Shown in pieces: positions 25,842 through 34,426 of a stretch of DNA of 64,000 bases. Numbering within the stretch: the first letter of the stretch is position 1; each line of letters opens with the position of its first letter. The notes under the pieces were generated by a model. The model ran no database searches, was not told the origin of the DNA, and was given only the letters and a program-made list of their open reading frames with translations. Source of the stretch: Cypionkella sp049896245 (lineage in GTDB: Bacteria; Pseudomonadota; Alphaproteobacteria; Rhodobacterales; Rhodobacteraceae); the NCBI RefSeq assembly GCF_049896245.1, contig NZ_JAFCTX010000011.1, positions 62,001 through 126,000 of the forward strand, written 5' to 3'. Position numbers and translations under genes: made by a program.

Positions 25842-27002
25842 TCACATGCAGGCTTCAAACAGCGCGCGGGTGTTCTCGCGCGTCATCGCCACCGGATTGC
25901 CGCCGCAGGACGGATCCTCCAGTGCCATTTCGGTCAGCATATCGAGATCGGGGTTGGTGACACCCAGCGCTGTCAGATTTTCCGGGATGTTCAGCATTTT
26001 GCGCAGATCCATCACAGCGGCCCGGAAGCCATCAAAGCCGCCTTTGATGCCAAGGTAAGCTGCGGCGGCGTTGATCCGCTCCTCAATAGCACGGCGATTC
26101 ATATCCAGCACCATCGGCATCACCACGGCGTTGGTGGTGCCGTGATGGGTTCCATACACTGCGCCAATCGGGTGGCTCAGGCTATGGATCGCCCCCAGTC
26201 CCTTCTGGAACGCAGTCGCCCCCATCGCCGCCGCCGACATCATATGCGCCCGGGCATCAAGATCGTTCGGGTTGGCGTAGACTTTAGGCAGATTCTCAAA
26301 CACCAAGCGCATGCCTTCCAAGGCAATGCCTTGGCTCATCGGGTGGTAAAACGGGCTCGAATACGCCTCAAGGCAATGCGCCAACGCGTCCATGCCGGTG
26401 CCTGCAGTGATGAATTTCGGCATCCCCACCGTCAGCGCCGGGTCGCAGATCACCACCACGGGCAGCAGTTTCGGGTGGAAGATGATCTTCTTCTTATGGG
26501 TGACTGAGTTGGTCAGAACGCCCGCGCGACCCACTTCCGAACCCGTTCCCGCCGTGGTCGGCACCGCGATGATCGGCGCGATTTTGCTGGCGTCGGCGCG
26601 GGTGTACCAGTCGTCGATATCCTCCAGATCCCAGACGCTTAGGTCTTTGCGCTGATGCGCCATCAGGGCGATCATCTTGCCAAGATCAAGCGCCGAGCCG
26701 CCACCAAAGCAGATCACCCCGTCATGGCCGGCCGCGAGGTAGACCTTGATGCCGTCGGCCATATTGGTCTCATTCGGGTTCGGATCGACTTCGGAAAATA
26801 CTGCTGTGCCAAGGCCGTGGGCTTTTAGGACCGCCACGGCGTCGGCGGTGATCGGCAGGCTGGCGAGGGCCTTGTCGGTGACGAACAGTGGTTTCTTCAC
26901 CCCGGCGCTCGCGCAATGCTCGGCCAGTTCGCTGATGCGGCCAACGCCGAATTTGATCGCGGTGGGGTAGGACCAGTTCCGGTTGGGAACGTTGTGGGTC
27001 AT
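25842..27002 (-). CDS. Iron-type (group III) alcohol dehydrogenase
   Basis: 386 residues. The NAD-binding FGGGSALDLGK motif, AVPTTAGTGSE, and the metal ligands TGMDALAHCLEAY and IHSLSHPIGAVYGTHHG (Asp and three His) are complete, so the enzyme should bind Fe(II) or Zn(II). It oxidises a primary alcohol to an aldehyde. The gene starts three nt after the aldehyde dehydrogenase stop codon. In the proposed pathway it converts the alcohol end of a gamma-glutamylated amino alcohol to the aldehyde used by that neighbour. Confidence 0.92.
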   Translation of the reverse strand: MTHNVPNRNWSYPTAIKFGVGRISELAEHCASAGVKKPLFVTDKALASLPITADAVAVLKAHGLGTAVFSEVDPNPNETNMADGIKVYLAAGHDGVICFGGGSALDLGKMIALMAHQRKDLSVWDLEDIDDWYTRADASKIAPIIAVPTTAGTGSEVGRAGVLTNSVTHKKKIIFHPKLLPVVVICDPALTVGMPKFITAGTGMDALAHCLEAYSSPFYHPMSQGIALEGMRLVFENLPKVYANPNDLDARAHMMSAAAMGATAFQKGLGAIHSLSHPIGAVYGTHHGTTNAVVMPMVLDMNRRAIEERINAAAAYLGIKGGFDGFRAAVMDLRKMLNIPENLTALGVTNPDLDMLTEMALEDPSCGGNPVAMTRENTRALFEACM

Positions 27003-27005
27003 GGT

Positions 27006-28385
27006 TCAGACTTTCTTCAGATGGTAGGATTTCGGGCGGGTGACCGAGAGGAAACCCAAGTAGGAAAGCGAGCCGCCGCGTCCGGTGTCTTTGCAGCCGG
27101 TCCAGCACAAAGCCGGGTCAAGGTAATCGGCGCGGTTCATGAAGATCGTGCCGGTCTCGATCTGCGCGCCGAGGGCGGCGGCGGTGTCGTAATCTTCCGT
27201 CCAGATTGAGGCGGTCAGGCCATAGGGGCTGTCGTTCATCAGTTTGAGCGCCTCGGCATCGTCCTTGACCTTCATGATGCCAACGACCGGGCCGAAGCTT
27301 TCCTCCATCATCACCCGCATGGAATGATCCACGTTCACCAGTACTTGCGGGGCGAGATAGGCACCGCCATCATCCGCCGGGAACAGCGCGGGGTCGATCA
27401 GGGCTTTCGCACCTTGGGCCACAGCCTCGGCAATCTGGCCGCGCACCACGGCGGCGAAGCGTTTGTTCGCCATTGGGCCGAGGGTGGATTCTGCGTCAAA
27501 CGGGTTGCCGAGTTTCAGGGTTTTCACCCAAGCGACGGCCTTTTCGACAAAGGCATCGTAGAGCGACTCGTGCACATAAATCCGCTCGATCCCGCAGCAG
27601 CACTGGCCCGCGTTGAACATCGCTCCATCCATCAGCGTATCGACGGCGGCGTCCAGGTTCGCATCGGCGCGGACATAGCCGGGATCTTTGCCGCCGAGTT
27701 CAAGGCCGAGGGGGGTGAAGGTGCCAGCAGCGGCGCGTTCAATCGCCTGACCGCCGCCGACCGAGCCGGTGAAGTTGACGAAATTGAAGGCGCGGCCCGC
27801 GATCAGGTGTTCGGTGCTGGCATGGTCTAGCACGACATTTTGGAACACGTCGGCAGGGATGCCAGCGGCGTGGAAGGCTTCGGCCAGACGCTCGCCCACC
27901 AGCATGGTTTGGCTCGCATGCTTCAAAACAACGGTGTTGCCTGCGATCAGGGCAGGCACAAGCGTGTTGATCGTGGTTAGATACGGGTAGTTCCAAGGGG
28001 CGACGATAAACGCCACGCCCAAGGCTTCGCGCGCAAGATAGCGGCGGAATTTGTCACTGTCTTCAACGGTTTGCGGGGCCAAAGTCGCTGCGGCAATCTC
28101 GGACATATATTCGGTGCGGGCGTTCACACCGCCAAATTCACCGCCAAAGCGGGTGGGGCGGCCCATTTGCCAGGCCAGTTCCTCGACGATTTTCGGCGCG
28201 TTGGCGTTCAGATTGGCGACACCGGCTTTGACCAGCGCAATGCGGTCGGCCAAGGTGCGCGCGGCCCAACCTTTTTGTGCGGCGCGGGCGAGGGCAACAG
28301 TGGCTTTGGCAGCCTCCAGCGTCAGCGGCGTGCGTTCGGCATAGACCGAGCCGTCCACCGGGGAGATAAGTTGAATGGGTTTCAT
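27006..28385 (-). CDS. NAD(P)-dependent aldehyde dehydrogenase
   Basis: 459 residues from the ATG at 28385, preceded by AAGGA. Hallmarks are PWNYPYLTTINTLVPALIAGNTV, the general-base Glu in LGLELGGKDPGYV and the nucleophilic Cys in MFNAGQCCCGIERIYV. The triple Cys is unusual but each lies at or next to the catalytic position. The family oxidises aldehydes to acids; the C-terminal SLSYLGFLSVTRPKSYHLKKV is similar to succinate-semialdehyde and phenylacetaldehyde-type enzymes. Translated three nt ahead of the iron alcohol dehydrogenase, and downstream of a glutamine-synthetase-like gene. Confidence 0.92.
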   Translation of the reverse strand: MKPIQLISPVDGSVYAERTPLTLEAAKATVALARAAQKGWAARTLADRIALVKAGVANLNANAPKIVEELAWQMGRPTRFGGEFGGVNARTEYMSEIAAATLAPQTVEDSDKFRRYLAREALGVAFIVAPWNYPYLTTINTLVPALIAGNTVVLKHASQTMLVGERLAEAFHAAGIPADVFQNVVLDHASTEHLIAGRAFNFVNFTGSVGGGQAIERAAAGTFTPLGLELGGKDPGYVRADANLDAAVDTLMDGAMFNAGQCCCGIERIYVHESLYDAFVEKAVAWVKTLKLGNPFDAESTLGPMANKRFAAVVRGQIAEAVAQGAKALIDPALFPADDGGAYLAPQVLVNVDHSMRVMMEESFGPVVGIMKVKDDAEALKLMNDSPYGLTASIWTEDYDTAAALGAQIETGTIFMNRADYLDPALCWTGCKDTGRGGSLSYLGFLSVTRPKSYHLKKV

Positions 28386-28399
28386 CGTGTTGGTCCTTG

Positions 28400-28453
28400 G
28401 TAGGGCGGGGTTCACCCCGCCAATCGGTGAAGGCGGGGTGAACCCCGCCCTAC
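28400..28453. repeat. Perfect 22-bp inverted repeat, second copy of the REP-like element
   Basis: Arms at 28400-28421 and 28432-28453 are perfect reverse complements around a 10-nt spacer, and carry the same GGCGGGGTTCACCCCGCC core as 10681-10759. It lies within the operon, between the ligase stop (28455) and the aldehyde dehydrogenase start (28385), so it may shape relative expression. Confidence 0.85.
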
Positions 28454-28454
28454 A

Positions 28455-29819
28455 TTACGCGCGTTCCAGCAAGCGCTGGATTTCAAAATCGGTCACCACG
28501 CGGTCGGTTTCCGAAATCTCCCATTGTGCGGCGTGATGGTAGTGGTCCACCACATCATCGCCAAACGCCTTGCGGTACATCGCCGAGGTGTTCAGCAAAT
28601 CGGCAGCTTCGCGCAGGTTATGCGGGATTTCGCGCACATCGCCTGCGGCATACATATCGCCCTGCATTTCCGGCTCCAGCTCCAGCTTCTGTTCGATGCC
28701 GTCAAGGCCAGCGGCCAGTAGGGCGGCGCAGGTGAGGTAGGGGTTCACATCAGAGCCCGGAATGCGACATTCCACCCGGATCGCCTTGGTGTGCTCGCCA
28801 CACACCCGGAAACCTGCGGTGCGATTGTCGGCGGACCAGACGGCTTTGGTGGGGGCAAACATCCCCACGGTGAAGCGTTTGTAGCTGTTGACGTAGGGGG
28901 CGAGGAACACCGTCATTTGCCGCGCATAGGCCAGTTGGCCTGCGATGTAGTGCTTCATCAACTGGCTCATGCCGTGCTTGTCTTTTTTGTCGTAGAACGC
29001 GGGCTTGCCGTCCAACGTCCACAAAGATTGGTGGCAATGCGAGGACGATCCAGCCTTGCGGTGATCGTATTTCGCCATGAAGGTCACCGACTTGCCCTTC
29101 GACCAAGCGATTTCCTTGATGCCGTGCTTGACGATGCTGTGGTTGTCGGCGGTGTCCAAAGCGTCGGAGTATTTATAGTTGACCTCCTCTTGCCCGGCGT
29201 CCGCCTCACCCTTGGAGTTCTCAATGGTGATGCCCGCGCCATACAGCCCGTTGCGCACGGCGCGCATCACGTCTTCTTCCTTGGTGGTCTGGAAGATGTG
29301 GTAATCCTCGTTATAGGCGCTGACGGGTTTGAGGCCGGCGAAATTGCTGTCACGCAGGGATTCGTAGCTGTTTTCAAACAGATAGAACTCCAACTCGGTC
29401 GCCATCATCGCATCGAACCCCATCGCACGGGCGCGTTCAACCTGTTTCTTTAGGATGTTGCGCGGCGCGTGCGGCACCGGGTTGTGGTGGTGATCCAAAG
29501 TATCGCCCAGCACCATCGCGGTGCCTTCCAGCCACGGCACCCGGCGCAGGGTGCTCATGTCTGTTTTCAGGATGTAGTCGCCATAGCCGGTTTGCCAGTT
29601 CGAGGATTTATAGCCCTGAACCGTGGTCATCTCCATATCGACGGCAAGGAGATAGTTGCAGCAATGCGTCTCCTCCCAGCCGCCATCTATGAAGAATTGC
29701 GCGTGAAAGCGCTTGCCCATCAGGCGGCCTTGCATGTCGATGCCAGCCACCAGAACGGTGTCAATTTCGCCAGCCTTCACGGCGGCTTTCAGGTCTGCGA
29801 GTGTCAAATTGCCGGGCAT
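28455..29819 (-). CDS. Glutamine-synthetase-like gamma-glutamyl ligase
   Basis: 454 residues from the ATG at 29819, which has GGAG 9 nt upstream and matches the usual start of relatives; in-frame ATGs at 29849 and 29864 could add 10-15 residues. GlnA-fold motifs are MATELEFYLF, EADAGQEEVNYKYSDAL (metal Glu), GSSSHCHQSLW (ATP/metal site), NSYKRFTVGMFAP, NRTAGFRVCG and RVECRIPGSDVNPYL. The CEH/RVE site differs from true glutamine synthetase, as in GlnA3/GlnA4-type ligases that glutamylate polyamines or ethanolamine. Its neighbours are an alcohol dehydrogenase, an aldehyde dehydrogenase and an amidohydrolase, so an amino alcohol such as ethanolamine is the best guess for the amine. Confidence 0.87.
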   Translation of the reverse strand: MPGNLTLADLKAAVKAGEIDTVLVAGIDMQGRLMGKRFHAQFFIDGGWEETHCCNYLLAVDMEMTTVQGYKSSNWQTGYGDYILKTDMSTLRRVPWLEGTAMVLGDTLDHHHNPVPHAPRNILKKQVERARAMGFDAMMATELEFYLFENSYESLRDSNFAGLKPVSAYNEDYHIFQTTKEEDVMRAVRNGLYGAGITIENSKGEADAGQEEVNYKYSDALDTADNHSIVKHGIKEIAWSKGKSVTFMAKYDHRKAGSSSHCHQSLWTLDGKPAFYDKKDKHGMSQLMKHYIAGQLAYARQMTVFLAPYVNSYKRFTVGMFAPTKAVWSADNRTAGFRVCGEHTKAIRVECRIPGSDVNPYLTCAALLAAGLDGIEQKLELEPEMQGDMYAAGDVREIPHNLREAADLLNTSAMYRKAFGDDVVDHYHHAAQWEISETDRVVTDFEIQRLLERA

Positions 29820-29909
29820 ATCCGGGATCTCCAGTGATGTTTCCCCCATCTGATGTGGGGTCATGTGCATTTGGGGCCGAAACCCCGCCAAGAATCCATT
29901 AGCCGCGCG

Positions 29910-30728
29910 TCAACTGGCCTTCGCCTGCCGTTGGATTTCCACCAGCCCCATGTTCAGCACGGAGGCGAGTTGATCGGCCATCACCTCCGCCGCTTCCGGC
30001 GTGGCGATCAGGTCGTTGCGGATTTCCAGCATGGCGTTGGGCAACCCGTAAGGCGTCGCCTGCACGCGCAAGGTGTGGGTTACATCATCCGCCGCCGAAT
30101 AGGGCGCGTTCAACTCGGCCTGTAACCCGGTCAGCTTGTGCGCGGCGCTCAAGATCGCCACCGACAGATGCGGGTCGGCATCATGGATCACACCAAATTC
30201 GACCCGGCGGAGTTTGCCGTGATAGATCGGGGTGAAGGAGTGGATGGTGATCACCACAGGCCGCAGCCCCAAGGCAATCCGCTTGGCGATCAGGCCATGC
30301 AGGCCGGTGGCCCATGGCAGATACACGGCTTCGGTCCGCGCCAAGCGCTCTGCGTCTGAGATCGTGGCATTGCCGGGAATGTCGTGGATTTCCGAGCGCG
30401 CGGGCATCGCCCCCGGCATATCCGGCGCGCGGTTGCAGTCGTAAACCAAACGGCTGATGGGCGCGTGGATCAGCACCGCATCCAAGCGCTGCGCGAGGCC
30501 GCGCGACACTGCCAAAGCACCGGGGTCCCAGGCTATATGTGCCATGCGCTGCGCAGGCGTCAGCCCCAGATCGCCCCACGCAGGCGGGATATGGTTACAA
30601 GCATGTTCGCAGACCAAAATGATCCGGCCTTGCGCCTCGACATTTTCGATCACCGGCAAAAACACTTCGGGTAGTGGCGCGGGCGCTTTGCGGGTCGCGT
30701 GCGTTTTGAGTTTCGCGGCATCGCGCAT
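29910..30728 (-). CDS. N-formylglutamate amidohydrolase-family hydrolase
   Basis: 272 residues with the family motifs ILVCEHACNHIP (zinc ligands), WDPGALAVSRGLA, RLVYDCNRAPD and ITIHSFTPIYHG. The family removes an acyl or amide group linked to glutamate, classically formate from N-formylglutamate in histidine breakdown. No other histidine-utilisation gene is present; instead the ligase is next downstream. I infer that it releases glutamate from a gamma-glutamyl product. First gene of the minus-strand block, divergent from the RpiR regulator with 146 nt between starts. Confidence 0.88.
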   Translation of the reverse strand: MRDAAKLKTHATRKAPAPLPEVFLPVIENVEAQGRIILVCEHACNHIPPAWGDLGLTPAQRMAHIAWDPGALAVSRGLAQRLDAVLIHAPISRLVYDCNRAPDMPGAMPARSEIHDIPGNATISDAERLARTEAVYLPWATGLHGLIAKRIALGLRPVVITIHSFTPIYHGKLRRVEFGVIHDADPHLSVAILSAAHKLTGLQAELNAPYSAADDVTHTLRVQATPYGLPNAMLEIRNDLIATPEAAEVMADQLASVLNMGLVEIQRQAKAS

Positions 30729-30785
30729 GGCGGCGAGTCATCTCCCAGATTTGGCTGAAGGCTCACCTTTTGCCGCAGTTCTGTC

Positions 30786-30798
30786 AAGAATGTTTCTT
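30786..30798. promoter_or_regulatory. Candidate RpiR operator
   Basis: AAGAATGTTTCTT is a perfect AAGAA-N3-TTCTT palindrome in the middle of the divergent promoter region between the amidohydrolase (30728) and the RpiR gene (30875). Confidence 0.4.
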
Positions 30799-30874
30799 TC
30801 GGGGCGGCGCTGATACAATCTTTTCCAAACGCGGTGATCTGCGTTAGGCTGATCGCAATGCTGAGGGGAATGTG

Positions 30875-31744
30875 ATGGATGCCAGACTGCCACTTGACGA
30901 GCAACTGCGCGCGGCTTTGCCTGATCTGACACGAGCCGAGCGACAGCTTGCCACCCATGTGCTGTCGCATTATCCGGTGGCGGCTTTGGGCTCGATCACC
31001 ATTCTGGCGAAAGCGGCATCGGTGTCCACCCCAACCGTGGTGCGGCTGGCGCAAAAGCTGGGCTACAAGGGTTATCCCGATTTCCAAGCCGCGCTGCGGG
31101 GCGAGGTTGAGGCGATGCTGATCTCGCCCCTCGCCAAGCATGATCGCTGGGCGGGCGGGGTGCCCGATACCCATATCCTGAATCGCTTCGCCGATGCGGT
31201 GATGAGCAATCTGCAAGCCACCTTGGGCCAGATTGACCATGCTGAATTCGATGCCGCTGCCCGGTTGCTGGCTGATCCCGCACGGCATGTATTCGCGATG
31301 GGCGGGCGGATCACCCATTCGATGGCGGATTATTTTACCTCGCTGATGACGATTGTGCGGCCACAGGTGACGCTGTTGTCAGACAGTTCTTCAACTTGGC
31401 AGCCTGCGCTGCTGGATATGCGGCCAAGCGATGTGCTTTTGGTGTTCGACATCCGCCGCTACGAAAACGCAGTGCTGCAAGTGACGGAAATGGCAAAGGA
31501 ACGTGGGGCGGAAATCGTGCTGATCACTGATCGCTGGATATCGCCTGCCTCGGCGCATGCGCGGCATACCCTCGCCTGCCATATTGAGGTACCTTCGGCG
31601 TGGGACAGCAATGTATCCCTGATGGTGCTGGTGGAAACTCTGCTGGCAGCGGTGCAAGACCTGACCTGGGATGTTACCGAAGGCCGGATGAAACGGCTGG
31701 AGGAACTGTATGCCCGCACAAGGTTCTTCCGCCGTCACCGCTAG
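30875..31744 (+). CDS. RpiR/MurR-family transcriptional regulator
   Basis: 289 residues. An N-terminal RpiR helix-turn-helix (ASVSTPTVVRLAQKLGYKGYPDF, residues about 47-69) is followed by a SIS domain (residues about 125-260) with HVFAMGGRITHSMADY and LVFDIRRYENAVLQVTEMAKERG, which binds phosphorylated sugars or other ligands. The ATG at 30875 has AGGGGAA 5 nt upstream; a GTG one codon earlier is less likely. It is divergent from the ligase/dehydrogenase block and most likely controls it. The stop is 5 nt from the end of the convergent EamA gene. Confidence 0.92.
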   Translation: MDARLPLDEQLRAALPDLTRAERQLATHVLSHYPVAALGSITILAKAASVSTPTVVRLAQKLGYKGYPDFQAALRGEVEAMLISPLAKHDRWAGGVPDTHILNRFADAVMSNLQATLGQIDHAEFDAAARLLADPARHVFAMGGRITHSMADYFTSLMTIVRPQVTLLSDSSSTWQPALLDMRPSDVLLVFDIRRYENAVLQVTEMAKERGAEIVLITDRWISPASAHARHTLACHIEVPSAWDSNVSLMVLVETLLAAVQDLTWDVTEGRMKRLEELYARTRFFRRHR

Positions 31745-31749
31745 AACCG

Positions 31750-32682
31750 CTAAGGGCATCCTCTGCGCTCAAATATCCTCGGGGTGAGGCGTGCCACGCC
31801 GAGGGGGTGAGCCCCCTGCACCCGGCTTACCCGCCCGCCGTAAGCGTTCAAAACCACTGCCGCCAGCAACACCGCTCCGCCGATGAGCGTGCCGCGCGAT
31901 ACCGTTTCATCCAACAGCAACCAAACCCACAGCGGGGCCAGCAAGACCTCGACCAGCGACAACAAGGTGGCTTGCGCGGCGGGCACCACTTTGCTGCCGA
32001 TGGTGTACAGCAACATCCCCCCGGTCAACGTCACCGCCCCCATCGCGGCAGAGATCGCAATCTCGGGCAGCGGGATCAGCACGGCTTTGCCCAAGATTGC
32101 CAAAGCAATCGCCCCGGCGATCATCGAGAACACCCCACCCAAAGCCACCGCAGGCAGCATGTTCGCGAGCTTGCCCCAACGCAAGGTCACGGTGAAAATC
32201 GCAAAGCCCAAGGCCGAGGCGAGGGCCGCGATATTGCCGTCCATCGCGCCGCCAGCAAGGCCGCCACCGACCATCACGAGGATGCCGAACGCGGCGAGAG
32301 CAATGGCAAACCATGTCAGCCCGCTCACTCCTTCGCCCAGCAACACCCGGCCCAAGATCGCGGCACAGAACGGTGAGGCTGCGAACAGCAGCACGGCATT
32401 GGCGACGCTGGTGGCTTGGAACGCATAGATCGCGCCCGAGAAGGCCATCACCAGCCCAAGGCCACCCAGCACCCCGGCCCAGCCGACCGAGCGGATTTCA
32501 GTCATGATGCTGCCGCGTGCGGCAAGCCCGATCCAAAGCATCAGCACCGGCAACATCCCGGCCGAGCGCCAGAACAGGATCGCCCAAGACCCGGTATCTG
32601 GGATCAGCCGGATGATCAGGCCTTGGGTTGACCACAGCACCCCGGCGAGGATGATCAGAATTGCGCCGTTCAGATATGACAT
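31750..32682 (-). CDS. EamA/DMT-family exporter
   Basis: 310 residues from the ATG at 32682 (MSYLNGAILIILAGVLWSTQ). Ten hydrophobic segments form two EamA halves with the usual end-of-repeat patterns (LLFAASPFCAAILGRVLLGE; LLSLVEVLLAPLWVWLLLDE). It should be an inner-membrane exporter of a metabolite. The last 23 residues (after RVSR) are encoded by a copy of the dispersed hairpin/AAATATTC element, so the natural end of the protein may have been extended by repeat insertion or stop-codon loss. Convergent with RpiR. Confidence 0.9.
   Translation of the reverse strand: MSYLNGAILIILAGVLWSTQGLIIRLIPDTGSWAILFWRSAGMLPVLMLWIGLAARGSIMTEIRSVGWAGVLGGLGLVMAFSGAIYAFQATSVANAVLLFAASPFCAAILGRVLLGEGVSGLTWFAIALAAFGILVMVGGGLAGGAMDGNIAALASALGFAIFTVTLRWGKLANMLPAVALGGVFSMIAGAIALAILGKAVLIPLPEIAISAAMGAVTLTGGMLLYTIGSKVVPAAQATLLSLVEVLLAPLWVWLLLDETVSRGTLIGGAVLLAAVVLNAYGGRVSRVQGAHPLGVARLTPRIFERRGCP
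31765..31822. repeat. Dispersed hairpin/AAATATCC element inside the EamA C-terminus
   Basis: GCGCTCAAATATCCTCGGGG leads into two hairpins, GGCGTG-CCACGCC and GGGGGTGAGCCCCC. It belongs to the same family as 14078, 43140, 51888 and 59790. Here it is within coding sequence and near the convergent RpiR stop. Confidence 0.6.
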
Positions 32683-32781
32683 GACCGCCTCCGTTTGCGG
32701 CAAGCTGGGCGCGGCGGGCGCGCAGGTCTGGCCCAATCGCGACCTTTGCCGCACTGATCGCACCGAAACCACAGGCGGAAC

Positions 32782-32824
32782 CGATTTCCGCGCGGAAATC
32801 GTGCCCGGAATTCGCGCGAATTCC
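32782..32824. repeat. Paired palindromes, copy 2
   Basis: The perfect palindromes CGATTTCCGCGCGGAAATCG (32782-32801) and GGAATTCGCGCGAATTCC (32807-32824) follow the stop of the 2-hydroxyacid dehydrogenase. Both match copy 1 at 17030-17073, in the opposite order. Confidence 0.75.
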
Positions 32825-32830
32825 GCTTTG

Positions 32831-33763
32831 TCAGTAGCCGCGCGTGCGATCTACCAGATGCAGCAGCGGCGCGCCTGCCTCCGAGCGGCGGATGTTTTCC
32901 ACCAGCACTTTTGCGGCCCCGGTCGCCCGCGTATCGGCGGCGATATGCGGGGTGATGGTGACGCGGGGATGGGCCCAGAACGGGTGATCCTGCGGCAAGG
33001 GCTCGATGCGGAATACATCCAGCGTTGCGTGGCCAACTTGCCCCGCATCCAGTGCCGCCAGCAGGGCTGCATCGTCGATCAGCGGCCCGCGTCCGGGGTT
33101 CAGAATAAACGCGCCGGATTTCAGCCACGACAGCCGCTCTGCGTTCAGGATATTCTCGGTTTCAGGCGTTTTGGGCAGCAGGGTCACGACGATTTCCGCA
33201 TCGCGCAAAGCCGCCTCCAAGCCTGCGCCGCCATGAAAGCTTTGGATGCCGGGGGTGTGCTTTTCGGTCCGGCTCCAGCCCACCACGTTGAAATTCAACG
33301 CGGCCAAAGCCAAAGCGCAGGCGGTGCCCAATGCGCCCATTCCCAGCATCGCCACCTTGCGTTCGCGTGCCAAAGGCGGGCAGGTTGCATCCCATACATG
33401 GCCCGGATTGATGATATGACGGTCCATGCCGAGATGAAGTCGCAAGGCGTGACCGACCACCCATTCCACCATGCCCTCGGTCAGGCCGTTATCGACCATC
33501 CGGCACAAAGGTTGCGTCAGCGTGCTGTTGTCAACGATCCGCTCGACCCCGGCCCAGAGGCTGAGCACCGCCTTGCAGCGGGTAAACGGGTTGAAATCCT
33601 GCAACGGCGCGGACGGCGCGTAGATGATGTAATCCACCGTCGCAGGATCAAGCGCTTCGGTCACCACTTGGGCGTCGATCCAGGCATTTGCCAGCTGCTG
33701 CGGCAGCAAATCCCGATATTCCTCCCACACAGCGGGGGCGGCGAAAAATACGGTGAGGGTCAT
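32831..33763 (-). CDS. 2-hydroxyacid dehydrogenase, GhrA-like glyoxylate/hydroxypyruvate reductase A
   Basis: 310 residues from the ATG at 33763 (MTLTVFFAAPAVWEEYRDLL). NAD-binding KVAMLGMGALGTACALAL, the substrate Arg in ILNPGRGPLIDDAALL, a Glu in TLDVFRIEPLP and the His in ITPHIAAD give a complete D-hydroxyacid dehydrogenase site, and the WSRTEKH segment after the Rossmann core favours NADP as in GhrA. It ends the cell-shape transcription unit, 35 nt after the DUF1345 gene. A separate enzyme of this class is at 22285-23271. Confidence 0.9.
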   Translation of the reverse strand: MTLTVFFAAPAVWEEYRDLLPQQLANAWIDAQVVTEALDPATVDYIIYAPSAPLQDFNPFTRCKAVLSLWAGVERIVDNSTLTQPLCRMVDNGLTEGMVEWVVGHALRLHLGMDRHIINPGHVWDATCPPLARERKVAMLGMGALGTACALALAALNFNVVGWSRTEKHTPGIQSFHGGAGLEAALRDAEIVVTLLPKTPETENILNAERLSWLKSGAFILNPGRGPLIDDAALLAALDAGQVGHATLDVFRIEPLPQDHPFWAHPRVTITPHIAADTRATGAAKVLVENIRRSEAGAPLLHLVDRTRGY

Positions 33764-33798
33764 TGCAGGCTCCTGTCTTGCGGCCGTTGTCGGGCAGA

Positions 33799-34422
33799 TC
33801 AACCAGCGCTGGTTACGGCGGCATTCACCGCCAGCGCCAGAATGATGGTGTTGTAAAAGAACGAACCGACTGAATGTACCAGCACCACTTTGCGCAGTTG
33901 GGTCGAGGTTGTGGTGACATCGGCCACCTGCGCGGTCATGCCAATGCCAAACGAGAAATACAGGAAATCCCACGGGCCGGGGCGCTCACTGCCGGGAAAG
34001 CTCAGGCAGGCGGGGGCTTTGGGGCGTCTGGGCTGGTAGTAGAGGTGCGCGTAGTGAAACCCCGCCAGCACCTGCAACGCCGCCCAGCCCAGTGGCACCG
34101 AGCCTAAGGCCAACACGCGCGCCGGGGCGCTGTCGTTTGGCGCGCTTAGCACCAAAAGGATCGAGGTCAGGCTGATCGCCACCGCCAGTACCGCCAGCAG
34201 CAGGATGGTCCAGACCCCCTCATCGGTTTGCTCGGCATGGGTGCGCAGCACCTCGGGCGTGGCGTTCATCGCAAAACGCAACATCAGGCCGAGATAGGTG
34301 ACAAAAAGCGCATTCGCCGCCGCCAGTACCCGCAATTCAATCGGCAGCGCGGTCAGTTGCAGCAGCGCCGCCACCGCAGCGCCCACCAGCAGGGCAATGA
34401 AAAACCGATAGTGACGTTTCAT
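33799..34422 (-). CDS. DUF1345 membrane protein
   Basis: 207 residues with four to five membrane helices and the DUF1345 signature GPWDFLYFSFGIGMTAQVADVTTTS near residue 150, followed by a last helix. Function of the family is unknown. The start is 4 nt after the rodA stop codon, so it is likely co-translated with the elongasome genes, which hints at an envelope role. Confidence 0.85.
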   Translation of the reverse strand: MKRHYRFFIALLVGAAVAALLQLTALPIELRVLAAANALFVTYLGLMLRFAMNATPEVLRTHAEQTDEGVWTILLLAVLAVAISLTSILLVLSAPNDSAPARVLALGSVPLGWAALQVLAGFHYAHLYYQPRRPKAPACLSFPGSERPGPWDFLYFSFGIGMTAQVADVTTTSTQLRKVVLVHSVGSFFYNTIILALAVNAAVTSAG

Positions 34423-34426
34423 TGTT

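Noticed and set aside
29910..30728. A histidine utilisation (hut) gene
   Set aside because: No hutH, hutU or hutI nearby; the neighbours are ligase and dehydrogenases.
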